A stretch of 64,000 nucleotides of DNA from VBDM01 sp035499735 (GTDB taxonomy: Bacteria; Pseudomonadota; Gammaproteobacteria; Burkholderiales; SG8-39). The notes beneath the pieces were generated by a model that worked only from the letters and a program-made list of their open reading frames with translations, had not been told where the DNA came from and did not search any database. Location of the stretch: positions 1 through 64,000 of the forward strand of contig DATJYC010000022.1 in the NCBI GenBank assembly GCA_035499735.1, read 5' to 3'. Positions within the stretch are counted from its first letter, which is position 1, and each line of letters starts with the position of its first letter. Shown in pieces: positions 7,122-18,191 of the stretch. The position numbers and the translations under genes are program-made.

Positions 7122-10100
7122 ATGATCGAGCGCGTCGTCTCGTTCGCTCTAACCAAGCCCCTGTTCATCGTGCTCGGGGTGATCCTGTTCATCGCAGGCG
7201 GCCTGGCGGCGTTCGGGTCGCTCCCGATCGAAGCATTCCCCGACGTCACCGATACGCAGGTGAACGTCATCACGCTTTTTCCAGGACGAGCCGCCGAGGA
7301 GGTGGAGAAGCAGGTTACGGTGCCGTTAGAGGTGGCGTTGTCGGGACTGCCGAGCGCGGTGAGGATGTTTTCGCATACGCAGTTCGGCCTGTCCTTCATC
7401 ATCATCACCTTCGACGACCGCGCGAACGCCTATTTCGCACGCCAGCAGGTCGTGGAGCGGCTGAACGGGGTCGATCTGCCACCGGGTGCTCAGCCTCAGC
7501 TCGCGCCCCTGTCGACGCCGATCGGCGAGATTTTCCGTTACCGACTCAAGTCTGAGACCATCGACGCACGCGAGCTGCGCTCGATCGAGGACTGGGTCGT
7601 GGAAAGGCAGCTCCGCCTGATTCCAGGGGTGGCCGATATCGTCACCATGGGCGGGCTGATCAAGCAATACGAAGTGAACCCGGATCTCGGACGACTGCGC
7701 GACTACAAGGTAACGCTGCAGCAACTCTTCGTAGCACTCGATCGCGGAAATTCGAACGTCGGTGGCAGCTATCTCGAGCAGGGCCAGCAGCAGTACCTCA
7801 TCCGCGGGATCGGCCTGCTGCGCTCCGCGGAGGACATCGGCAACATCGTCGTCGCGGAGAGGAACGGCGTGCCCGTCCTGGTGAAAAACCTTGCCGCCGT
7901 CAGCCTCGGCGCGGTGCCGCGCCAGGGCCTAGTCGGCCAGGACGGCGAAGACGACGTCGTGACCGGCATCGTTCTCATGCGGAAGGGGGAGAATCCGTCT
8001 CAGGTTCTGAGGGCGGTGAAGGAGAAGGTCGAGCTCCTCAATGCATCGGGGCTTCCGAAAGGCGTGGAGATCGTTCCCTTCTACGACCGGACCTGGCTCA
8101 TCGACAAGACGCTGACGACCGTGTTCACCAACTTGGTCGAAGGCGCGGCCCTGGTTACGCTGGTGCTGCTGCTCTTCCTCGGCAACCTTCGCGCGGCCCT
8201 CATCGTCGCGGCCCTGATTCCGCTCTCGCTTCTCGCTACCTTCATAGGCCTCACATGGGTGGGAATTCCGGCGAATCTGCTGTCCCTTGGCGCCATGGAC
8301 TTCGGCATTATTGTCGACGGGGCGGTTATCGTCGTGGAGAACATCTTCCGCAAGCTGACCGAGAACGTCCACGACCGCACGCCGAGGCTGCAGAAGATCC
8401 TCGACGCTACCGTGGAAGTAGGGCGGCCGACGCTGTTCTCGATGCTGATCATCATTGCGGCAAACATCCCGATATTCACTCTGCAGCGTCACGAGGGCCG
8501 AATCTTTTCGCCGATGGCGTGGTCGGTAACCTCGGCTCTGGTGGGCTCGCTGATCCTGTCGCTGACGCTGGTGCCCTTGCTGTGCTTCGGGTTGCTGCGA
8601 AAGAACCTCCCTGAGAAAGAGAACCCCCTCGTCCACGCGTGCAAGCGTGTGTACGAGCCAGTGCTCGCCTGGGCGATCCGGAACAAGAAGACTGTGGTCG
8701 GAATAGCGCTCACCGCGCTCGCCGCGAGCCTTGCGGTGGTGCCTATGCTCGGCACGGAATTCCTGCCGGAGCTGAACGAGGGCTCGATCTGGGTCAACGT
8801 AAACCTCCCCCCCTCGGTCTCGGTGACAGAAGCTCAGCGAATGACCGCTAGGTTCCGCGCGGCGCTCGCCAGCGTTCCGGAAGTGGAAAGCGTCATTTCG
8901 AAGGCCGGTCGACCCGAGGACGGCACCGACCCGAAGCTCATCAACATGTGCGAGATTCTTGTCAATCTCAAGCCCGAGTCGATGTGGCGATCAGGAGTGA
9001 GCAAGGCGCGGCTGGTGGACGAGATGGACCGCGCGATGTCTCGCTTCCCCGCCATCGAGGTGAGTTTCTCGCAGCCGATCCGCGACAATGTGCTCGAATC
9101 GATTTCACAGATCGACGGGCAGATCGTGATAAAAGTGTTCGGGGAGGACCTTGATGTACTGCGCGACAATGCGGTGGCGGTACTGAACGCCGTCAGAGAC
9201 GTCCGTGGGGTCAAGCGTGCCTTCATCGATCGGCTTGGCGAGCTGCCCCAGTTGCTTATTCGAGTCGATCGCGCCGCGGCGGCGCGTTATGGATTGAATG
9301 TAGCCGACATACAGGACGTGATCGAAATGGTTCTGGGCGGGAAACCTGCGACGCAGCTTTGGGAGGGCGAGCGCCATTTCGCCGTCGCCGTGCGCCTGAA
9401 AGATTCGCAGCGTTCGATCGAGAACCTCAAGGCGATCACGGTGACTACGCCAGACGGCGCCTATGTTCCGCTCTCGCAAGTGGCAGAGTTTCAGACCATT
9501 GGCGGGTCGATGAACATAGCGCGTGAAAACGGCGTTCGCGTCCACTCGATCGGCGTATTCATCGCAAACCGTGATATGGGGAGCGTCGTCGCCGATATGA
9601 AAGAGCGCGTCGCCGAGAAGGTCAAGCTGCCGCCCGGATATAGCATCACTTGGTCAGGCGAATTCGAGAACCAGGAGCGTGCGATGGCTCGGCTGACCAT
9701 CATCGTGCCCGTGTCTGTCCTGATCATCTTTCTGCTCCTGTTCGACGCCTTTGGAGCTTTTCGAAGCGCGCTTCTCATACTCTTGAACATCCCGTTCGCC
9801 CTCATCGGGGGAATTTTCGCGCTGCTCGTCACGGGAATCCCCCTGTCGGTATCGGCCGCGATCGGCTTCATCGCCCTGTTCGGGCAGGCGGTGCTGAACG
9901 GCGTCGTCATGGTTGCGTATTTCAATCAACTGCGTAACGCGGGCGCGTCGCCGGAGGAGGCCGTAATGCAGGGATCGCTGACGAGGATGCGCACGGTGAT
10001 CATGACGGGCCTGCTGGCAATGCTGGGGCTCCTCCCCATGGCCGTCTCGACCGGGATCGGCTCGGAGACCCAGAAGCCTCTGGCAGTGGTGGTAATCGGG

Positions 10101-10214
10101 GGCCTGGTGACCGCGACCCTGCTCACCCTGGTGGTGCTGCCGACGCTGTACCTGGTGTTCCAGCGACTCGGCGAGCGCCTCAGCGGCCCGCGCTGGCCGA
10201 GGCCCCGGGCGTAA
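7122..10214 (+). CDS. czcA: Heavy-metal efflux RND pump, CzcA family
   Basis: A 1030-residue proton-driven inner-membrane pump of the HME-RND class, which exports divalent cations such as Zn, Co and Cd. ATG 7122 gives the typical opening MIERVVSFALTKPLF; an in-frame upstream ATG at 7056 would add 22 residues unlike the family. Two large periplasmic loops separate about 12 membrane segments. Transmembrane segment 4 carries MDFGIIVDGAVIVVEN (near residue 394), the DFG-DGA-VEN signature associated with Zn/Co/Cd-type rather than Cu/Ag-type pumps. The metal spectrum itself is an inference. Confidence 0.92.
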   Translation: MIERVVSFALTKPLFIVLGVILFIAGGLAAFGSLPIEAFPDVTDTQVNVITLFPGRAAEEVEKQVTVPLEVALSGLPSAVRMFSHTQFGLSFIIITFDDRANAYFARQQVVERLNGVDLPPGAQPQLAPLSTPIGEIFRYRLKSETIDARELRSIEDWVVERQLRLIPGVADIVTMGGLIKQYEVNPDLGRLRDYKVTLQQLFVALDRGNSNVGGSYLEQGQQQYLIRGIGLLRSAEDIGNIVVAERNGVPVLVKNLAAVSLGAVPRQGLVGQDGEDDVVTGIVLMRKGENPSQVLRAVKEKVELLNASGLPKGVEIVPFYDRTWLIDKTLTTVFTNLVEGAALVTLVLLLFLGNLRAALIVAALIPLSLLATFIGLTWVGIPANLLSLGAMDFGIIVDGAVIVVENIFRKLTENVHDRTPRLQKILDATVEVGRPTLFSMLIIIAANIPIFTLQRHEGRIFSPMAWSVTSALVGSLILSLTLVPLLCFGLLRKNLPEKENPLVHACKRVYEPVLAWAIRNKKTVVGIALTALAASLAVVPMLGTEFLPELNEGSIWVNVNLPPSVSVTEAQRMTARFRAALASVPEVESVISKAGRPEDGTDPKLINMCEILVNLKPESMWRSGVSKARLVDEMDRAMSRFPAIEVSFSQPIRDNVLESISQIDGQIVIKVFGEDLDVLRDNAVAVLNAVRDVRGVKRAFIDRLGELPQLLIRVDRAAAARYGLNVADIQDVIEMVLGGKPATQLWEGERHFAVAVRLKDSQRSIENLKAITVTTPDGAYVPLSQVAEFQTIGGSMNIARENGVRVHSIGVFIANRDMGSVVADMKERVAEKVKLPPGYSITWSGEFENQERAMARLTIIVPVSVLIIFLLLFDAFGAFRSALLILLNIPFALIGGIFALLVTGIPLSVSAAIGFIALFGQAVLNGVVMVAYFNQLRNAGASPEEAVMQGSLTRMRTVIMTGLLAMLGLLPMAVSTGIGSETQKPLAVVVIGGLVTATLLTLVVLPTLYLVFQRLGERLSGPRWPRPRA

Positions 10215-10244
10215 TGACCCGGAACGATTGTTTCTGCTACAATC
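10215..10244 (+). promoter_or_regulatory. Candidate sigma70 promoter of rpsU
   Basis: ATGACC (10215-10220) resembles the -35 hexamer at 4 of 6 positions and is separated by 18 bases from TACAAT (10239-10244), 5 of 6 for the -10. Transcription would begin near 10251, about 24 bases ahead of the rpsU ATG. It lies just after the czcA stop codon at 10212-10214, so the core locus has its own promoter despite the upstream efflux operon. Confidence 0.5.
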
Positions 10245-10274
10245 CGCGTCCTTTCAACTGAGAGACGGACCGGA

Positions 10275-10487
10275 ATGCCGACCGTACGCGTCAAGGAAAA
10301 CGAGCCCTTCGAGGTGGCCCTCCGCCGCTTCAAGAGGACCGTGGAAAAGACCGGGCTTCTGACCGAGCTGCGCGCCCGAGAGTTCTACGAGAAGCCGACG
10401 GCCTACCGCAAGAGAAAGCTCGCTGCGGCGGTGAAGCGCCACTACAAGCGTCTGCGCAGCCAGACATTGCCCCCGAAGCTCTACTAG
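10275..10487 (+). CDS. rpsU: 30S ribosomal protein S21
   Basis: A 70-residue basic protein of the small ribosomal subunit, placed near the 3' end of 16S rRNA where it helps in initiation on mRNA. The sequence opens MPTVRVKENEPFEVALRRFK and ends in a Lys/Arg-rich tail with KRHYKRLRSQ, as in the S21 family. It heads the macromolecular synthesis locus (S21, YqeY, primase, sigma70). A strong hairpin follows the stop codon, so S21 can be made in excess of the downstream proteins. Confidence 0.97.
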   Translation: MPTVRVKENEPFEVALRRFKRTVEKTGLLTELRAREFYEKPTAYRKRKLAAAVKRHYKRLRSQTLPPKLY

Positions 10488-10506
10488 GATTGGGAGCGAG
10501 ATTCGT

Positions 10507-10546
10507 GAGGGCTGGACCGGGAAACCCGTCCAGCCCTCGCCTTTTC
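10507..10546 (+). terminator. Intrinsic terminator or attenuator after rpsU
   Basis: A near-perfect stem of 14 pairs with one bulged C (arms 10507-10521 and 10525-10538, loop AAA) is followed by TTTT at 10542-10545. In E. coli a partial terminator between rpsU and dnaG sets different expression levels in the same operon, and this hairpin sits in the matching place. Whether it is leaky here is inference. Confidence 0.8.
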
Positions 10547-10580
10547 TGCAGCGGCTAAAAACCGGGCTCCCCAAAATCCC

Positions 10581-11027
10581 ATGTCCCTCAAATCCAAGAT
10601 CACCGAAGACATGAAGGCCGCGATGAAGGCGAAAGAAGCGCAGCGCCTCTCCGCGATACGCCTTCTGCTCGCCGCGATCAAGCAGCGCGAGGTCGACGAG
10701 CGCAAGGATCTCTCCGACGGCGAGATCGCGTCCGTGATCGAGAAGATGATCAAGCAGCGCCGTGACTCGATCGCCCAGTTCCAGGCGGCCAGCCGCAAGG
10801 ACCTGGTCGACGTGGAGACCTTCGAGTTGAACCTCCTGTCGGGCTATCTGCCCAAGCAAATGTCGGACGCCGAAGTCGCGGCCGAGGTATCGGCCGCGAT
10901 CGCGCAGGCTGGCGCCAAGGGCGTCGCGGACATGGGCAAGGTAATGGGGGTGCTGAAGAGCAAACTGGCGGGGCGTGCCGACCTGGGCAAGGTTTCGGCG
11001 ATGGTCAAGGCGAAGCTCGCGGGCTAG
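10581..11027 (+). CDS. yqeY: GatB/YqeY domain protein
   Basis: A 148-residue soluble protein of the YqeY family, alpha-helical and homologous to the C-terminal tRNA-binding part of GatB and GatE. Its exact role is not settled; a link to tRNA amidation or tRNA handling is assumed from that homology. The opening MSLKSKITEDMKAAMKAKEA and the motif ELNLLSGYLPKQMSDAEV are typical. It lies between rpsU and dnaG, the usual place in beta- and gammaproteobacteria. Confidence 0.9.
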   Translation: MSLKSKITEDMKAAMKAKEAQRLSAIRLLLAAIKQREVDERKDLSDGEIASVIEKMIKQRRDSIAQFQAASRKDLVDVETFELNLLSGYLPKQMSDAEVAAEVSAAIAQAGAKGVADMGKVMGVLKSKLAGRADLGKVSAMVKAKLAG

Positions 11028-11040
11028 GTCGATTGCGGAC

Positions 11041-11068
11041 TTGCGTTTCGGGCAAATTCGCCTATAAA
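11041..11068 (+). promoter_or_regulatory. Candidate sigma70 promoter in front of dnaG
   Basis: TTGCGT (11041-11046) and TATAAA (11063-11068) are 16 bases apart in the 127-base gap between yqeY and dnaG. The -10 is 5 of 6; the -35 is 3 of 6. The transcript would carry a leader of roughly 80 bases to the GTG start of dnaG. The remainder of the gap shows no other recognisable element. Confidence 0.45.
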
Positions 11069-11154
11069 GAGAACATGGTGAGGAGGGGCGGGCCTGAACG
11101 GCCCAACGTGCACGGCGCGCTCGCTGCAGCGATGCCTCGTATCGCAATTCCGAC

Positions 11155-12927
11155 GTGATCCCCGACTCTTTCAAGCAAGAACTGCTCCATCGCGTCGACA
11201 TCGTCGACGTGATCGAGCGCTACGTTCCCCTGAAGAAGGGCGGATCGAACTACGTCGCCTGCTGCCCGTTCCATTCCGAGAAAACGCCTTCGTTCACGGT
11301 CAGCCCGGCCAAGCAGTTCTACCATTGCTTCGGCTGCGGGGCCCACGGAAACGCGATCTCCTTCCTGATGGAATACCAGGGGCTGGGATACGTGGAGGCG
11401 GTGAAGGACCTCGCCGAGTCGGTCGGCATGAAAATGCCCGAGTTCGAAGCGCGCGAGAAGAGACCGGACGCGGGGCCGGACCTGTACGCGATCATGGAGC
11501 GGGCCTGCGACTACTATCGCGACCAGCTCAGGGGCTCGGCGCGCGCGGTCGAGTACCTCAAGGGCCGCGGCCTCACCGGGAAGATCGCCGCGCGCTTTGG
11601 CATCGGCTATGCGCCCGAGGGCTGGCAGAACCTCGAGCGCGTGTTTCCGAACTACGCCGACAAGGCGCTGAAGGACGCCGGCCTGGTGATCGACGGCGAT
11701 GGTGGGCGGCGATACGACCGGTTTCGGGACCGCGTCGTGTTCCCCATCCTCAACCAGCGCGGGTCGGTCATCGCCTTCGGAGGTCGGGTGCTGGGCGAGG
11801 GGGATCCCAAGTACCTCAATTCGCCGGAGACACCGCTGTTCGAAAAGGGGCGGGAACTCTATGGGCTCCCGCAGGCGCGGCCGGCGATCAGGAACGCGGG
11901 CCGCGTGCTCGTCGTCGAGGGCTACATGGACGTGGTGGCGCTAGCCCAGCACGGCATCGAGTACGCCGTTGCGACCCTGGGCACCGCGACCTCTCCGGTT
12001 CACGTGCAGAAGCTCCTGCGCCAGACCGACGAGGTCGTGTTCTGTTTCGATGGCGACGCAGCGGGCCGAAAAGCCGCCTGGCACGCGCTCGAAGTGAGCC
12101 TTCCCTATCTGGCGGACAACAAGGCGGTGCGTTTCCTGTTCCTTCCTCCGGAGCACGACCCGGACACCTTCGTCCGCGAAAAAGGCGCCCCGGCTTTCGA
12201 GAAGAAGCTGGGAGAGGCTCGGCCGCTTTCGGAATTCCTCCTCGATGAACTGAAGGGACGAAGGGACACGGGCACCGCGGAAGGGCGCTCGCGGCTGGTT
12301 CATGAGGCGAAGCCCCTGCTGCAGAAGCTCTCCGCCCCGGCGCTTCGTCTGCAACTGCTGAAAGCGCTGGCCGAGGCGGCGCTCATGAGCCAGGAGGACG
12401 CTGGACACATCATGGACATCCGGGTCACTCGGCCCTACGACGCCAGACCGGCTCCGGCGCAGGGCGCCGCCCGTGCCTCGCACCTTCCGCAGAGGAAGCG
12501 CGAGCAAAAGCTCCTCCAGTGCCTGCTGGCAAAGCCCGCGCTGGCCGGGGAGCTGCCCGCCGCGATGCTCGACCCGGGCTCCTTCGAAGGGCGCCTGCTC
12601 ATCGCGGTCGCCGATTTCTGCCGGCGCAGTCCGCAAGCGCAGGGCGGGGAGCTCATCGAGCACTTCAAGGACAGCGAATTCGCTTCGGCACTGGAAACCA
12701 GCCAGGCTGCGCTACTTGAAACCAGGCTGGAAGCGGACCATATGGAGCCTGAGTTCCATGGAGTGGTCGCTAACTGGCGGTACGAGCGGAGCAAGGACAG
12801 GCTCGATACCCTCATCGCGAAGACCGAACGCACGCCCGAGGAGCAGGTCGAGATCCGCGATCTGCTCGCCCAAATGAACGAACGCAAGAGCCAAACCGAG
12901 GCGAGCCCAAAGAATGCTAGAATTTAA
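11155..12927 (+). CDS. dnaG: DNA primase
   Basis: The primase makes RNA primers for the replication fork. The 590-residue protein starts on GTG 11155. Order of domains: CHC2 zinc finger with Cys37, His40, Cys58 and Cys61; RNA polymerase core with the TOPRIM segment (VVEGYMDVV near residue 252 and the acidic FDGDAAG near residue 299); and a C-terminal helicase-binding domain that contacts DnaB. Length is normal. Its last bases also hold the likely rpoD promoter. Confidence 0.97.
   Translation: MIPDSFKQELLHRVDIVDVIERYVPLKKGGSNYVACCPFHSEKTPSFTVSPAKQFYHCFGCGAHGNAISFLMEYQGLGYVEAVKDLAESVGMKMPEFEAREKRPDAGPDLYAIMERACDYYRDQLRGSARAVEYLKGRGLTGKIAARFGIGYAPEGWQNLERVFPNYADKALKDAGLVIDGDGGRRYDRFRDRVVFPILNQRGSVIAFGGRVLGEGDPKYLNSPETPLFEKGRELYGLPQARPAIRNAGRVLVVEGYMDVVALAQHGIEYAVATLGTATSPVHVQKLLRQTDEVVFCFDGDAAGRKAAWHALEVSLPYLADNKAVRFLFLPPEHDPDTFVREKGAPAFEKKLGEARPLSEFLLDELKGRRDTGTAEGRSRLVHEAKPLLQKLSAPALRLQLLKALAEAALMSQEDAGHIMDIRVTRPYDARPAPAQGAARASHLPQRKREQKLLQCLLAKPALAGELPAAMLDPGSFEGRLLIAVADFCRRSPQAQGGELIEHFKDSEFASALETSQAALLETRLEADHMEPEFHGVVANWRYERSKDRLDTLIAKTERTPEEQVEIRDLLAQMNERKSQTEASPKNARI
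12915..12923 (+). promoter_or_regulatory. Extended -10 promoter of rpoD inside the dnaG end
   Basis: TGCTAGAAT at 12915-12923 is an extended -10 element (TG, one base, then TAGAAT). No -35 of quality lies 17 bases upstream, as is usual for extended -10 promoters. Transcription would start about 30 bases before the rpoD ATG at 12963. Separate rpoD promoters inside dnaG are known in E. coli; here the call rests on the motif alone. Confidence 0.45.
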
Positions 12928-12962
12928 GGTTTGCGTTCGGCGCCGCAAAGGACTTGGAAAAC

Positions 12963-15458
<2,496 letters not shown>

Positions 15459-15482
15459 TCCGGCGGGCTCGTCACCCATCGC

Positions 15483-15559
15483 GGGCCTGTAGCTCAGCCG
15501 GTTAGAGCAGAGGACTCATAATCCTTTGGTCCCTGGTTCGAATCCAGGCGGGCCCACCA
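15483..15559 (+). tRNA. tRNA, anticodon CAU, probably tRNA-Ile2 (lysidine-modified)
   Basis: A full 77-base cloverleaf with CCA encoded: acceptor GGGCCTG/CGGGCCC, D arm GCTC/GAGC, anticodon stem GAGGA/TCCTT around loop CTCATAA, variable TGGTC, T arm CCTGG/CCAGG with TTCGAAT. The anticodon is CAU, so it is either elongator Met or Ile2. The C4-G69 and C5-G68 pairs match those described as TilS recognition features in E. coli tRNA-Ile2, whereas E. coli elongator Met has T4 and A5. That favours Ile2, reading AUA after conversion of C34 to lysidine. It lies 24 bases after rpoD. Confidence 0.93.
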
Positions 15560-15590
15560 AAAAAATCAGCTTGAAGTCTTGGAGGAGGGA

Positions 15591-16043
15591 ATGCTTAAGC
15601 GATTCTTGATTCTTCTCGCCGCATCGATGTTCGCGACGGCGGCGCACGCCAACATGGAGGAGGAGGTGCGCGCGGTGTTCGACAAGTACATCGCAACCCA
15701 GAATGCGCACGACCTGAAGGGAATGCGGGGTCTGCTTGCCGATACTCCCGACATCCTGTGGATCAGCCGCGGCAAGCCCATCTGGGGCCGGGAGGCCGTG
15801 CTCAAGACCCTGGAAGAGCGCTACAAGGGCACGTGGAAGATCGACGTCGACAAGAAGGAACTGCGGGTCATCTCGGTCAGCCGGCGGGTCGCGCAGGTCT
15901 ACGCGCCGACCCAGCTGAGCGCGGGCGAGCCGGGCGCCGAGCCGTCGAGGAATCGTCTGTACATCAACCTGGTGATGGTAAAGAAGCCCGAAGGCTGGCA
16001 GATCGTCAGCATCCTGCCGATCCTCCTGGTGCCTCCGCAGTAG
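15591..16043 (+). CDS. Exported NTF2/SnoaL-like protein
   Basis: A 150-residue protein with a clear signal peptide (LLAASMFATAAHA, cut near residue 20) and a cone-shaped NTF2-like fold inferred from the pattern VRAVFDKYIATQNAHDLKGM, an aromatic-rich middle and a closing beta strand GWQIVSILPILLV. ATG 15591 has GGAGG at 15581-15585. Members of this fold include enzymes and ligand-binding proteins, and no catalytic set is recognisable, so a function cannot be assigned. It follows the tRNA and precedes the beta-oxidation genes. Confidence 0.75.
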   Translation: MLKRFLILLAASMFATAAHANMEEEVRAVFDKYIATQNAHDLKGMRGLLADTPDILWISRGKPIWGREAVLKTLEERYKGTWKIDVDKKELRVISVSRRVAQVYAPTQLSAGEPGAEPSRNRLYINLVMVKKPEGWQIVSILPILLVPPQ

Positions 16044-16091
16044 GCGCGGCCGGGCGATAATTCGACGGGTCGCCCGCCACAGCGAGGTCGC

Positions 16092-18182
16092 ATGAGCGCA
16101 GCAGTCTACGAGCTGCACGGCCAGACGGCCGTGATCACCATGAACAATCCACCGGTCAACGGCCTGGGGTTCGATCTGCGCCGGGAGATCGCCGAGGGGC
16201 TCGCCCGCGCCGAGGCCGACGCAAAGGTCAAGGCCCTGGTGCTGATCGGCACCCCTCGGGCTTTCTCGGGAGGCGCCGACATCCGCGAGTTCGGCACGCC
16301 CAAATCCACCGCGGAGCCCAATCTCAACACCGTGGTCCGCCTCGTCGAGAACGCGGCGAAGCCCGTCGTCGCCGCGGTCAGCGGCGCGTGCATGGGCGGA
16401 GGCCTGGAGCTTGCCATGGCCTGCCATTACCGCGTCGCCGCGAAGGGCGCCCAGATCGCGCTGCCGGAAGTGAAGCTGGGCCTGATGCCGGGCGCGGGCG
16501 GCACGCAGCGCCTGCCCAGGCTCGTCGGCGCCGAGGCGGCGCTCAACATGATCGTATCCGGCGAGACCGTGCCCTCGGAGAAGCTCGCCGGGACAGCGCT
16601 CTTCGACGAGATGATCGAAGGCGACCTGCTCGCCGGGGCGCTTGCCTTCGCCGGCAAGGTCGTCGCCGAGGGACGTCCGCTCAAGCGCGTGCGCGACATC
16701 AAGCCGGTCCTCGCCAACGCGGAGGGCTTTTTCCAGTTCGCGCGCAACACCGTCGGCTCGGTCGCGAGGAACTTCCCCGCGCCGCTCAAGTGCGTCGACG
16801 CGGTCGCCGCCTCGATCAGCCTGCCATTCGACGAGGGCGTGCGCCTGGAGCGCGAGCTCTTCCTGCAGCTGATGCAGTCGCCGGAGTCCCGTGCGCTGCG
16901 CCACGCCTTCTTCGCCGAACGGGCGGCGGCGAAGATCCCGGACGTGCCCGAGGACACGCCGCTGCGCAAGATCGCGAAGGTGGCTGTCATCGGGGCCGGC
17001 ACCATGGGCAGCGGAATCACCGCAAGCTTTCTCTCCGCCGGCGTCCCGGTGACGCTCCTGGAAGCCAAGAAGGAGGCGCTGGATAGGGGACAGGCCGCGA
17101 TCCGGAGCATCTACGAGGCGAGCGCGAAGAAGGGACGGCTGAGCGCGCAGCAGGTCGGGGAGCGGATGGCGCTGCTGAGCCCGACGCAGTCCTACGAAGA
17201 GGTCAGGGACGCGGACATCGTGATCGAAGCGGTGTTCGAGGACATCGCGGTGAAGGAGAACGTGTTCAGGAAACTGGACGAGATCGCGAAGCGCGGCGCG
17301 ATCCTCGCGTCGAACACTTCCACGCTGGATCTGAACCAGATTGCGGCGTTCACGAAGCGCCCCGAGGACGTGGTAGGCACGCACTTCTTCAGCCCTGCCA
17401 ACGTGATGAAGCTTCTCGAGGTCGTGCGCGGCGCGCGGACTGCAAAGGACGTCCTCGCCACGGTGATGGGCCTGGCGAAGAAGATCAGGAAGACTGCGGT
17501 GGTCTCGGGCGTGTGCGACGGCTTCATCGGCAATCGCATGGTTGAGCAATACTTCCGCCAGGCGCTCTTCCTGCTCGAGGAGGGCGCGACGCCCCGGCAG
17601 GTGGACCGGGCGGTCGAGAAATGGGGCATGGCGATGGGTCCGTTCCGCATGTCGGATCTCGCCGGCAACGACATCGGCTGGGCGATCCGCAAGCGGCGCT
17701 ACCGCGAGCGGCCGGAGATGAAGTACTCGAAGATCGCCGACCGCCTGTGCGAGCAGGGGCGTTTCGGCCAGAAGACGGGCCTCGGCTGGTACCGCTACGA
17801 GGCCGGGCGCCGCGACGCGATTCCCGAACCCGCGGTCGAGAAGATGATCGCAGACTACAGCAGGGAGATCGGCGTGCAGCGACGCAAGGTCGGCGATGAG
17901 GAGATCGCGCAGCGGCTGATCCTCGCGCTCGTCAACGAAGGCGCGGCGATTCTCGAGGAGGGCATCGCCCAGCGGGCCTCAGATATCGACATGGTCTATC
18001 TCACCGGCTACGGATTTCCCCTGTATCGCGGCGGACCGATGTTTCACGCCGACGAGGTCGGGCTGTACAACGTGGTCGCGGCGATGGGCCGGTTCGCGGC
18101 GAACCCCCACGGGGATCCGGGCTTCTGGAAGCCCGCCCCGCTGCTTGCGCGCCTCGCGGGCGAAGGCAAGCGTTTCAACTAG
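16092..18182 (+). CDS. Bifunctional enoyl-CoA hydratase / 3-hydroxyacyl-CoA dehydrogenase
   Basis: A 696-residue beta-oxidation enzyme of the FadB/FadJ type. The N-terminal crotonase domain has the oxyanion segments FSGGADIREFG and ACMGGGLELAMACHYRVA and the catalytic region ALPEVKLGLMPGAGGTQRL. From about residue 296 comes the Rossmann domain (VAVIGAGTMGSGI), the dehydrogenase active site (SNTSTLDL, VGTHFFSPANVMKLLEVV) and the two helical C-terminal domains. It hydrates enoyl-CoA and oxidises the L-3-hydroxyacyl-CoA to a 3-ketoacyl-CoA. The thiolase that uses the product follows after 9 bases. Confidence 0.93.
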   Translation: MSAAVYELHGQTAVITMNNPPVNGLGFDLRREIAEGLARAEADAKVKALVLIGTPRAFSGGADIREFGTPKSTAEPNLNTVVRLVENAAKPVVAAVSGACMGGGLELAMACHYRVAAKGAQIALPEVKLGLMPGAGGTQRLPRLVGAEAALNMIVSGETVPSEKLAGTALFDEMIEGDLLAGALAFAGKVVAEGRPLKRVRDIKPVLANAEGFFQFARNTVGSVARNFPAPLKCVDAVAASISLPFDEGVRLERELFLQLMQSPESRALRHAFFAERAAAKIPDVPEDTPLRKIAKVAVIGAGTMGSGITASFLSAGVPVTLLEAKKEALDRGQAAIRSIYEASAKKGRLSAQQVGERMALLSPTQSYEEVRDADIVIEAVFEDIAVKENVFRKLDEIAKRGAILASNTSTLDLNQIAAFTKRPEDVVGTHFFSPANVMKLLEVVRGARTAKDVLATVMGLAKKIRKTAVVSGVCDGFIGNRMVEQYFRQALFLLEEGATPRQVDRAVEKWGMAMGPFRMSDLAGNDIGWAIRKRRYRERPEMKYSKIADRLCEQGRFGQKTGLGWYRYEAGRRDAIPEPAVEKMIADYSREIGVQRRKVGDEEIAQRLILALVNEGAAILEEGIAQRASDIDMVYLTGYGFPLYRGGPMFHADEVGLYNVVAAMGRFAANPHGDPGFWKPAPLLARLAGEGKRFN

Positions 18183-18191
18183 GAGCATGAC

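Noticed and set aside
15483..15600. The tRNA 3' end as an integration site for a mobile island.
   Set aside because: No integrase follows and I found no second copy of the 3' end in the window; xerD is a housekeeping gene 13 kb away.
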